Below are positions 45,829 through 57,761 of a stretch of 64,000 bases of DNA, in pieces; the stretch's first letter is position 1, and the number at the start of each line of letters is the position of its first letter. The stretch is from Anisus vortex (taxonomy: Eukaryota; Mollusca; Gastropoda; Planorbidae), in assembly GCA_949126835.1 (NCBI GenBank), contig CASBPS010000055.1, positions 62,001 through 126,000 of the forward strand, in the 5' to 3' direction. The translations under genes and the position numbers were made by a program. The notes under the pieces were generated by a model. That model saw only the letters and a program-made list of their open reading frames with translations. It was not told the origin of the DNA and ran no database searches.

Positions 45829-45860
45829 CTGATACTCTATCTCGGGTGCTACATGATTGA
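45819..45860 (+). pseudogene. RNase H C-terminal remnant
   Basis: In a frame different from the gag-pol frame and overlapping its last codons, 45,828-45,845 reads ADTLSR, and four more codons lead to TGA at 45,858-45,860. This is the conserved tail of Ty3/gypsy RNase H. Its place, after the RT start and at the very end of coding DNA, shows that RT-RNase H was the last part of pol. The RT core and the rest of RNase H between the two fragments are gone, an estimated 1.1-1.3 kb by family size. GACAAG occurs at 45,805-45,810 and 45,816-45,821, close to the joint. Confidence 0.8.
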
Positions 45861-47033
45861 CTGAATAACCCTATACTTCTTTTTCAGATCATCTCACGTA
45901 TTCATTAAGAATGTGTCATGATAACCTATCATTCGTTTGAGTTTTGATTATGGAATACCTATAGAATACTTGTATCATACAGAAGTCAAGTCTTTTGAAA
46001 GTATTAATAATTCTTATAATCATGTATAATATTGATGTTCTGATATATTTTAAATTCATTTGATTATGGAAAAGAAATTCCATTTAAATGTTGATGCATG
46101 ATGCAATAAATATATAATATGCACGTATTTACTTGATATGGATGTATAAAAGTAATTGTCATCACATGCAATTAGGTGGGAAAACTTTGAGCTAGTTGAT
46201 TTATTATCTTGTTTTATTTTAGTTAATGAATGGAACTAAATAATAATATGTACAATTTTTATCCTAGAAAGAGATGTAATATCAATTGGTATAAATTAAT
46301 AGATAATATTGGAAATCTATTGCTAAATTGTTATATCATGGCAATAGAATGAAAAAAAAAAAAAAAACTAGTGGATATTCACTATGTTGTATATAGGTTG
46401 TTATATATTCCATATATCCGGGAATGGAGGGAAACAAAGGTACCTAAAGGTGAGCACTCATTCAACCCTGAACAATCTTTTATATTAAACTTTTAAATTT
46501 GCCAAAAACGCATAATAGTGGATTACATTTTAATATTTAGATTACTGTAGTAATCGTAACTAGAGTGTATTTTCTCCTCGTATTTGAAAAAAGGGGAAGT
46601 ATCAACCCTGTTAATGTCAAGTTGACACTGTAATTTAAAGGGGAAGTAACCTATAGTTTGATTCGAGTTACGTATTACTTATCTTTTGGTTTGTATATTA
46701 GAAGTAAACTGTTGGAAATTGACAAGAGTTTGAGCAATGTTATATTTGTTTAATAGATTAAAACTTTTTGCAAATTTTTGGTGGAAATCCACACAACTGT
46801 ACATAGTTAAAATAAGAATGACTAGAATATTTTTGAATTATTTGTACTTGTTGAGACATTAGTTAATATTAATACTAACGGTGAAATATTTGTCCATCAC
46901 GTTATAATCACAATTACCATTGGGTAGTGACACTTTTTATAATTTAGTTGTGCCAGTGAGCCATGTTTGCTTAAATTGTCTAATAATCTTCCATTGATTG
47001 TTGGTTATTAAAACGATAGTGTTAAGTACGAAA
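45861..47033 (+). other. Retrotransposon 3' non-coding region
   Basis: AT-rich stretch of about 1.2 kb with no credible reading frame and no env-like sequence. It holds a run of 16 A at 46,352-46,367, two purine tracts ending GGGGAAG (46,586-46,599 and 46,637-46,646), and a short perfect palindrome-like TGTCAAGTTGACA at 46,615-46,627. The purine tracts resemble a polypurine tract, but they lie about 450-500 bp before the LTR. Confidence 0.75.
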
Positions 47034-47075
47034 AATGTACCATGTTGAGTATTACTTGGGTAATTATGGTACATT
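47034..47075 (+). other. Hairpin upstream of 3' LTR
   Basis: AATGTACCAT (47,034-47,043) and ATGGTACATT (47,066-47,075) are perfect inverted repeats of 10 bp with a 22-nt loop. It lies about 23 bp before the 3' LTR, in the only copy of this sequence in the element. Function unknown; it could be an RNA structure near the plus-strand priming site. Confidence 0.6.
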
Positions 47076-47086
47076 ATTTCTTTCAT

Positions 47087-47098
47087 TGGGTGGGGGCG
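47087..47098 (+). other. Candidate polypurine tract (plus-strand primer)
   Basis: TGGGTGGGGGCG lies directly before the 3' LTR, where plus-strand priming is expected. It is G-rich but interrupted by T and C and lacks A, so it is an unusual tract. The position supports the call more than the composition does. Confidence 0.45.
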
Positions 47099-47772
47099 TG
47101 TCATGTATATTGTTTTTCCAAGAATTGGAACACGCAATGTTTATTCTCCTCTCTCTCTCTTTTCTTACTACACGCGATATTAGGACGTTTAGTAGGAAAA
47201 CGAAAGGTTCTAGGTAATGCTGGGATTCTGTGTTGATCTCAAATTCTCAGAGTCTGGGAACGACTCATTATTTAATAGGGGAAGTTCATATCGTTTTGTT
47301 ATGAGTTTTGTAATGTTACCATGATTTTCACCCCTACTGGTAGTGGGTCTGTCCCTTGCACCACTCGGATAGTATTTAATGATTTGTTTTGTCTGAAAGA
47401 CAGAGAGTTTTCAAAAGATGTTCCTTTGAACGTTTGTGTTTGCACTATTTTATTCTAACTGTACATAATAGATATATTGTATATATTGAACATACCACCT
47501 GAAATAAACTATCAACAACAGTTACACTGAAGCTTCTTTGTCAAGTTACTATCCTATTGTGTTGTATACATTACTATAAGATTTATCTACTACCATAATT
47601 TACAAGAGAGGAAATGTTGGAATACAAATACTGAATTTCTGCCCAGGACTATAAGAAGAGTTCGTGTAATACTGAAACATAAATACTAATAATTAAAGTC
47701 TCCCCTAGGACTAACGAGAATTATCAGCAAGATCTACACAGCTCTGGCCACAAGGGGATTGTGGACGTAACA
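47099..47772 (+). repeat. 3' LTR
   Basis: 674 bp, the same length as the 5' LTR and identical to it as far as I can read. It begins TGTCATG and ends GTAACA, then the array resumes with the target-site duplication. Identity of the two LTRs points to a recent insertion, because both are copied from one template when the element integrates. Confidence 0.95.
47503..47508 (+). terminator. Candidate polyadenylation signal in 3' LTR
   Basis: AATAAA within the 3' LTR (the equivalent in the 5' LTR is 41,415-41,420). It is the only canonical signal I noticed in the LTR. It lies 16 bp after the TATA-like stretch, so the R region would have to start close by. RNA ends have not been seen; this is a motif call. 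Confidence 0.45.
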
Positions 47773-47776
47773 ACTG
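47773..47776 (+). other. Target-site duplication, right (ACTG)
   Basis: Matches ACTG at 41,007-41,010. The sequence continues CTACT then GGTAATACTGTTACT, which completes the broken 15-bp unit at the left side. Confidence 0.88.
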
Positions 47777-50700
47777 CTACTGGTAATACTGTTACTGGTA
47801 ATACTACTACTGGTTTTACTACTACTGGTAATAATACTACTGGTAATACTACTACTGGTAAGACTACAACTGGTAATACTACTCCTGGAAATACTACTGC
47901 TTGTAATAATACTGCTAGTATTACTACTACTGATAATACTGCTACTGGTAATACTACTACTGGTAATACTACTACTGGTAATACTACAACTGGTAATACT
48001 ACTGCTGGTAATACTACTGCTGGTATTTCTACTACTGGTAATACTACTACTGGTAATACTACTACTGGTATTAATACTACTTGTAATACTACTACTGGTA
48101 ATACTACTACTGGTAATACTACTACTGGTAAAACTACTACTGGTAATACTACTACTGGTAATACTACTACTGGTAATACTACTACTGATAATACTACTAG
48201 TAGTAATACTACTACTGGTAATACTACTATTTGTAATACAATTACTGGTAATACTACTACTGGTAATACAACTATTGGTAATACTACTACTGGTATTACT
48301 ACTACTGGTAATACTACTACTGGTAATACAACTACTGGTAATACTGTTACTGGTAATACTAATACTGATAATAAAACTACTGGTAATACTACAACTGGTA
48401 ACAATGCTACTGGTAATACTACTGCTGATAATAATAATACTGGTAATACTACTACTGGTATTACTACTACTGGTAATACTACTACTTGTAATACTACTAC
48501 TGGTAATACTACTACTTGTAATACTACTACTTGTAATACTACTACTGGTAATACTACTACTGGTAATACTACTACTGGTAATACTACTACTGGTAATACT
48601 ACTACTGTAAATATTACTATTTGTAATACAATTACTGGTAATACTACTACTGGTAATACTACTACTGGTAATACTGCTACTGGTAATACTGTTACTGGTA
48701 ATACTACTACTGGTTTTACTACTACTGGTAATACTACTACTGGTAATACTACTACTGGTAAGACTACAACTGGTAATACTACTCCTGGAAATACTACTGC
48801 TTGTAATAATACTGCTAGTATTACTACTACTGATAATACTGCTACTGGTAATACTACTACTGGTAATACTACTACTGGTAATACTACAACTGGTAATACT
48901 ACTGCTGGTAATACTACTGCTGGTATTTCTACTACTGGTAATACTACTACTGGTAATACTACTACTGGTATTAATACTACTTGTAATACTACTACTGGTA
49001 ATACTACTACTGGTAATACTACTACTGGTAATACTACTACTGGTAATACTACTACTGGTAATACTACTACTGGTAATACTACTATTGGTAATACTACTAC
49101 TAGTAATACTACTACTGGTAATACTACTATTTGTAATACAATTACTGGTAATACTACCACTGGTAATACAACTATTGGTAATACTACTACTGGTATTACT
49201 ACTACTGGTAATACTACTACTGGTAATACAACTACTGGTAATACTTCTACTGGTATTAATACTACTTGTAATACTACTACTGGTAATACTACTACTGGTA
49301 ATACTACTACTGGTAATACTACTACTGGTAATACTACTACTGGTAATACTACTACTGGTAATACTACTACTGGTAATACTACTACTAGTAATACTACTAC
49401 TGGTAATACTACTATTTGTAATACAATTACTGGTAATACAACTACTGGTAATACTGTTACTGGTAATACTAATACTGATAATAAAACTACTGGTAATACT
49501 ACAACTGGTAACAATGCTACTGGTAATACTACTGCTGATAATAATACTACTGGTAATACTACTACTGGTATTTCTACTACTGGTAATACTACTACTTGTA
49601 ATACTACTACTGGTAATACTACTACTTGTAATACTACTACTTGTAATACTACTACTGGTAATACTACTACTGGTAATACTACTACTGGTAATACTACTAC
49701 TGGTAATACTACTACTGTAAATATTACTATTTGTAATACAATTACTGGTAATACTACTACTGGTAATACTACTACTGGTAATACTGCTACTGGTAATACT
49801 GTTACTGGTAATACTGCTACTGGTTTTACTACTACTGGTAATACTACTACTGGTAATACTACTACTGGTAAGACTACAACTGGTAATACTACTCCTGGAA
49901 ATACTACTGCTTGTAATAATACTGCTAGTATTACTACTACTGATAATACTGCTACTGGTAATACTACTGCTGGTAATACTACTGCTGGTAATAATACTGC
50001 TGGTAATACTACTGCTGGTAATACTACTGCTGGTAATACTTCTACTGGTAATACTACTACTGGTAATACTACTGCTGGTAATACTACTGCTGGTATTACT
50101 ACTACTGATAATACTACTACCGGTAATACTACTAATTGTAATACTACTACTTGTAATACTACTACTGGTAATACTACTACTGTTAATACTACTACTTGTA
50201 ATACTACTACTTGTAATACTACTACTTGTAATACTACTACTGGTAATACTACTACTGATAACACTACTACTGGTAATACTACTACTGGTAATACTACTAC
50301 TGGTAATACTACTACTGGTATTAATACTACTTGTAATACTACTACTGGTAATACTACTACTGGTAATGCTACTATTTATAATACTACTACTGGTAATACT
50401 ACTACTGGTAATACTATTACTGGTAATATTACTATTGTTAATAATACTACTGGTATTACTACTACTGGTAATACTACTACTGGTAATACTACAACTGGTA
50501 ATACTACTGCTAGTAATACTACTCCGGTAATTCTACTGCTTGTAATACTACTGCTGGTAATACTACTACTGGTAATACTACTACTGGTAATACTACTATG
50601 GTTAATACTACTGCTGGTAATAATACTGCTGGTAATACTACAACTGGTAATACTACTGCTGGTAATACTACTGCTTGTAATACTACTGCTGGTAATACTA

Positions 50701-51435
50701 CTACTGGTAATACTACTACTGGTAATACTACTACTGGTATTACTTCTACTGGTAATACTACTACTGGTAATACTTCTACTGGTAATACTACTGCTGGTTA
50801 TACTACTCTGGTAATTCTACTGCTTGTAATACTACTGCTGGTAATACTACTACTGGTAATACTACTACTGGTAATACTACTATGGTTAATACTTCTGCTG
50901 GTAATAATACTGCTGGTAATACTACAACTGGTAATAATACTGCTGGTAATACTACTGCTTGTAATACTACTGCTGGTAATACTACTACTGGTAATACTAC
51001 TACTTGTAATACTACTACTGGTAATACTACTACTGGTAATACTACTACTGGTAATACTACTATTGGTAATACTACTACTGGTAATACTACTACTGGTAAT
51101 ACTACTACTGTAAATATTACTATTTGTAATACAATTACTGGTAATATTACTACTGGTAATACTACTACTGGTAATACTTCTACTGGTAATACTACTACTG
51201 GTAATACTACTACTGGTAATACTACTACTTGTAATACTACTACTTGTAATACTACTACTTTTAATACTACTACTGGTAATACTACTACTGGTAATACTAC
51301 TACTGGTAATACTACTACTGGTAATACTACTACTGGTAATACTACTACTGGTAATACTACTACTAGTAATACTACTACTGGTAATACTACTATTTGTAAT
51401 ACAATTACTGGTAATACTACTACTGGTAATACAAC

Positions 51436-54400
51436 TATTGGTAATACTACTACTGGTATTACTACTACTGGTAATACTACTACTGGTAATACAACTACTG
51501 GTAATACTGTTACTGGTAATACTAATACTGATAATAAAACTACTGGTAATACTACAACTGGTAACAATGCTACTGGTAATACTACTGCTGATAATACTAC
51601 TACTGGTAATACTACTACTGGTATTACTACTACTGGTAATACTACTACTTGTAATACTACTACTAGTAATACTACTACTGGTAATACTTCTACTGGTAAT
51701 ACTTCTGCTGGTAATACTACTCTGGTAATTCTACTGCTTGTAATACTACTGCTGGTAATACTACTACTGGTAATACTACTACTGGTAATACTACTGCTGG
51801 TAATACTACTGCTGGTATTACTACTACTGGTAATACTACTACTGGTAATACTACTACTGGTCATACTACTACGGGTAATACTACAATTTGTAATACTACT
51901 ACTGCTAATACTACTACTGGTAATACTAATACTGGTAATACTACTACTGGTATTACTACTACTAGTAATACTACTACTGGTAATACTACTACTGGTGATA
52001 CTACAACTAATAATACTACTCCTGGTAATACTACTGCTTGTATTACTACTGCTGAGAATACTACTACTGGTAATACTACTACTGGTACACTACTACTGGT
52101 AATACTACTGCTGGTAATACTACTGCTGGTAATACTACTGCTGGTAATACTTCTACTGTTAATACTACTACTGGTAATACTACTGCTGGTAATACTACTA
52201 CTGGTAATACTACTACTAGTAATACTACTACTGGTAATACTACTATTTGTAATACAATTACTGGTAATACTACTTCTGGTAATACAACTATTGGTAATAC
52301 TACTACTGGTATTACTACTACTGGTAATACTACTACTGGTAATACTACTACTGGTAATACTGTTACTGGTAATACTACTACTGATAATAAAACTAATGGT
52401 AATACTACAACTGGTAACAATGCTACTGGTAATACTACTGCTGATACTACTACTACTGGTAATACTACTATGGTTAATACTACTGCTGGTAATAATACTG
52501 CTGGTAATACTAATACTGGTAATACTACTACTGGTAATACTACTACTGGTAATACTACTACTGGCTATACTACTACTGGTAATACTACTACTGGTAATAC
52601 TACTACTGGTAATACTACTACTAGTAATACTACTACTGTTAATACTACTATTTGTAATACAATTACTGGTAATACTACTTCTGGTAATACAACTATTGGT
52701 AATACTACTACTGGTATTACTACTACTGGTAATACTACTACTGGTAATACTACTACTGGTAATACTGTTACTGGTAATACTACTACTGATAATAAAACTA
52801 ATGGTAATACTACAACTGGTAACAATGCTACTGGTAATACTACTGCTGATACTACTACTACTGGTAATACTACTACGGTTAATACTACTGCTGGTAATAA
52901 TACTGCTGGTAATACACCTACTGGTAATACTACTACTGGTATTACTACTACTGGTAATACTACTACTTGTAATACTACTACTGGTTATACTACTACATGT
53001 AATACTACTACTTGTAATACTACTACTGGTAATACTACTACTGGTAATACTACTACAGGTAATACTACTACTGGTAATACTACTACTGTAAATATTACTA
53101 TTTGAAATACAATTACTGGTAATACTACTACTGGTAATACTACTACTGGTAATACTACTACTGGTATTAATACTACTGGTAATACTACTACTGGTAATAC
53201 TACTACTAGTAATACTACTACTGGTAATACTACTATTTGTAATACAATTACTGGTAATACTACTACTGGTAATACAACTATTGGTAATACTACTACTGGT
53301 ATTACTACTACTGGTAATACTACTACTGGTAATACAACTACTGGTAATACTGTTACTGGTAATACTAATACTGATAATAAAACTACTGGTAATACTACAA
53401 CTGGTAACAATGCTACTGGTAATACTACTGCTGATAATAATACTACTGGTAATACTACTACTGGTATTACTACTACTGGTAATACTACTACTTGTAATAC
53501 TACTACTGGTAATACTACTACTGGTAATACTACTACTAGTAATACTACTACTGGTAATACTACTATTTGTAATACAATTACTGGTAATACTACTTCTGGT
53601 AATACAACTATTGGTAATACTACTACTGGTATTACTACTACTGGTAATACTACTACTGGTAATACTACTACTGGTAATACTGTTACTGGTAATACTACTA
53701 CTGATAATAAAACTAATGGTAATACTACAACTGGTAACAATGCTACTGGTAATACTACTGCTGATACTACTACTACTGGTAATACTACTATGGTTAATAC
53801 TACTGCTGGTAATAATACTGCTGGTAATACTACTACTGGTAATACTACTACTGGTAATACTACTACTGGTAATACTACTACTGGCTATACTACTACTGGT
53901 AATACTACTACTGGTAATACTACTACTGGTAATACTACTACTAGTAATACTACTACTGTTAATACTACTATTTGTAATACAATTACTGGTAATACTACTT
54001 CTGGTAATACAACTATTGGTAATACTACTACTGGTATTACTACTACTGGTAATACTACTACTGGTAATACTACTACTGGTAATACTGTTACTGGTAATAC
54101 TACTACTGATAATACAACTACTGGTAATACTACAACTGGTAATACTACTGCTGGTAATACTACTACTGGTAATACTACTACTGGTAATACTACTGCTGGT
54201 AATAATACTGCTGGTATTACTACTACTGATAATACTACTACTGGTATTACTACTACTTGTAATACTACTACTTGTAATACTACTACTGGTAATACTACTA
54301 CTGGTAATACTACTGCTGGTAATACTACTGCTGGTAATACTACTGCTGGTAATACTTCTACTGTTAATACTACTACTGGTAATACTACTGCTGGTAATAC

Positions 54401-56007
54401 TACTGCTGGTATTACTACTACTGATAATACTACTACTGGTATTACTACTACTTGTAATACTACTACTTGTAATACTACTACTGGTAATACTACTACTGTT
54501 AATACTACTGCTGGTAATACTACTTCTGGTATTACTACTACTGGTAATACTACTACTGGTAATACTACTACTGGTAATACTACTACTTGTAATAATACTA
54601 CTTGTAATACTACTACTTGTAATACTACTACTGGTAATACTACTACTGATAATACTACTACTGGTAATACTACTACTTGTAATACTACTGCTTGTAATAC
54701 TACTACTGGTAATACTACTACTGGTAATACTACTACTGGTAACACTACTGCTGGTAATGCTTCTACTGGTAATACTACTACTGGTAATACTACTACTTGT
54801 AATACTACTACTGGTAATACTACTACTGGCTATACTACTACTGGTAATACTACTACTGGTAATACTACTACTGGTAATACTACTACTAGTAATACTACTA
54901 CTGGTAATACTACTATTTGTAATACAATTACTGGTAATACTACTTCTGGTAATACAACTATTGGTAATACTACTACTGGTATTACTACTACTGGTAATAC
55001 TACTACTGGTAATACTACTACTGGTAATACTGTTACTGGTAATACTACTACTGATAATAAAACTAATGGTAATACTACAACTGGTAACAATGCTACTAGT
55101 AATACTACTGCTGATACTACTACTACTGGTAATACTACTATGGTTAATACTACTGCTGGTAATAATACTGCTGGTAATACTACTACTGGTAATACTACTA
55201 CTGGTAATACTACTACTGGTAATACTACTACTGGCTATACTAATACTGGTAATACTACTACTGGTAATACTACTACTGGTAATACTACTACTAGTAATAC
55301 TACTACTGTTAATACTACTATTTGTAATACAATTACTGGTAATACTACTTCTGGTAATACAACTATTGGTAATACTACTACTGGTATTACTACTACTGGT
55401 AATACTACTACTGGTAATACTACTACTGGTAATACTGTTACTGGTAATACTACTACTGATAATAAAACTAATGGTAATACTACAACTGGTAACAATGCTA
55501 CTGGTAATACTACTGCTGATACTACTACTACTGGTAATACTACTACGGTTAATACTACTGCTGGTAATAATACTGCTGGTAATACACCTACTGGTAATAC
55601 TACTACTGGTATTACTACTACTGGTAATACTACTACTTGTAATACTACTACTGGTTATACTACTGCATGTAATACTACTACTTGTAATACTACTACTGGT
55701 AATACTACTACTGGTAATACTACTACAGGTAATACTACTACTGGTAATACTATTACTGTAAATATTACTATTTGTAATACAATTACTGGTAATACTACTA
55801 CTGGTAATACTACTACTGGTAATACTACTACTGGTATTAATACTACTTGTAATACTACTACTGTTAATACTACTACTGGTAATACTACTATTTATAATAC
55901 TACTACTGGAAATCTACTACTGGTAATACTACTACTGGTAATACTACTACTGGTAATAATAATACTGGTATTACTACTACTGGTAATAGTACTACGGGTA
56001 ATACTAC
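51436..56007 (+). repeat. 4.57-kb higher-order unit, copy B1
   Basis: The variant string repeats from 56,008 on. The offset is 4,572 bp up to 53,088, then 4,497 and 4,482 bp because the second copy lacks 75 and 15 bp. It contains the ACTCTGGTAATTC marker near 51,720, a 14-bp unit near 52,085, and TTTGAAAT at 53,101, which puts a stop in the Gly-Asn-Thr frame. Confidence 0.8.
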
Positions 56008-57761
56008 TATTGGTAATACTACTACTGGTATTACTACTACTGGTAATACTACTACTGGTAATACAACTACTGGTAATACTGTTACTGGTAATACTAATAC
56101 TGATAATAAAACTACTGGTAATACTACAACTGGTAACAATGCTACTGGTAATACTACTGCTGATAATACTACTACTGGTAATACTACTACTGGTATTACT
56201 ACTACTGGTAATACTACTACTTGTAATACTACTACTAGTAATACTACTACTGGTAATACTTCTACTGGTAATACTTCTGCTGGTAATACTACTCTGGTAA
56301 TTCTACTGCTTGTAATACTACTGCTGGTAATACTACTACTGGTAATACTACTACTGGTAATACTACTGCTGGTAATACTACTGCTGGTATTACTACTACT
56401 GGTAATACTACTACTGGTAATACTACTACTGGTCATACTACTACGGGTAATACTACAATTTGTAATACTACTACTGCTAATACTACTACTGGTAATACTA
56501 ATACTGGTAATACTACTACTGGTATTACTACTACTAGTAATACTACTACTGGTAATACTACTACTGGTGATACTACAACTAATAATACTACTCCTGGTAA
56601 TACTACTGCTTGTATTACTACTGCTGAGAATACTACTACTGGTAATACTACTACTGGTACACTACTACTGGTAATACTACTGCTGGTAATACTACTGCTG
56701 GTAATACTACTGCTGGTAATACTTCTACTGTTAATACTACTACTGGTAATACTACTGCTGGTAATACTACTACTGGTAATACTACTACTAGTAATACTAC
56801 TACTGGTAATACTACTATTTGTAATACAATTACTGGTAATACTACTTCTGGTAATACAACTATTGGTAATACTACTACTGGTATTACTACTACTGGTAAT
56901 ACTACTACTGGTAATACTACTACTGGTAATACTGTTACTGGTAATACTACTACTGATAATAAAACTAATGGTAATACTACAACTGGTAACAATGCTACTG
57001 GTAATACTACTGCTGATACTACTACTACTGGTAATACTACTATGGTTAATACTACTGCTGGTAATAATACTGCTGGTAATACTAATACTGGTAATACTAC
57101 TACTGGTAATACTACTACTGGTAATACTACTACTGGCTATACTACTACTGGTAATACTACTACTGGTAATACTACTACTGGTAATACTACTACTAGTAAT
57201 ACTACTACTGTTAATACTACTATTTGTAATACAATTACTGGTAATACTACTTCTGGTAATACAACTATTGGTAATACTACTACTGGTATTACTACTACTG
57301 GTAATACTACTACTGGTAATACTACTACTGGTAATACTGTTACTGGTAATACTACTACTGATAATAAAACTAATGGTAATACTACAACTGGTAACAATGC
57401 TACTGGTAATACTACTGCTGATACTACTACTACTGGTAATACTACTACGGTTAATACTACTGCTGGTAATAATACTGCTGGTAATACACCTACTGGTAAT
57501 ACTACTACTGGTATTACTACTACTGGTAATACTACTACTTGTAATACTACTACTGGTTATACTACTACATGTAATACTACTACTTGTAATACTACTACTG
57601 GTAATACTACTACTGGTAATACTACTACAGGTAATACTACTACTGGTAATACTACTACTGGTATTAATACTACTGGTAATACTACTACTGGTAATACTAC
57701 TACTAGTAATACTACTACTGGTAATACTACTATTTGTAATACAATTACTGGTAATACTACT

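Larger units (their letters stand above)
41011..47772 (+). mobile_element. Gmr1-like Ty3/gypsy LTR retrotransposon, RT/RNase H-deleted
   Basis: A 6,762-bp element inserted in the array. Order: 5' LTR, primer-binding site, ATG-free leader, gag, protease, integrase, start of reverse transcriptase, a leftover of RNase H, a 1.2-kb non-coding tail, G-rich tract, 3' LTR. Integrase upstream of RT is the hallmark of the Gmr1-like branch of Ty3/gypsy; most Ty3/gypsy elements have RT-RNase H before integrase. The LTRs look identical, so insertion is recent, yet the RT core and most of RNase H are missing. It must have used enzymes from a complete relative, or lost the segment during or after its last round. 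No envelope-like frame is present. Confidence 0.93.

Noticed and set aside
46352..46367. Run of 16 A as the tail of a separate retroposed element
   Set aside because: No clear flanking duplication or recognisable element body precedes it; it may be simple slippage.
45861..47098. Envelope-like third gene
   Set aside because: No open frame of useful length and no signal or membrane segment in this AT-rich stretch.
47035..47236. Small frames across the 3' LTR border
   Set aside because: They read through the LTR edge and the CT-rich run; no conserved product is recognised, and the same LTR piece extends an array frame at 41,011-41,129.
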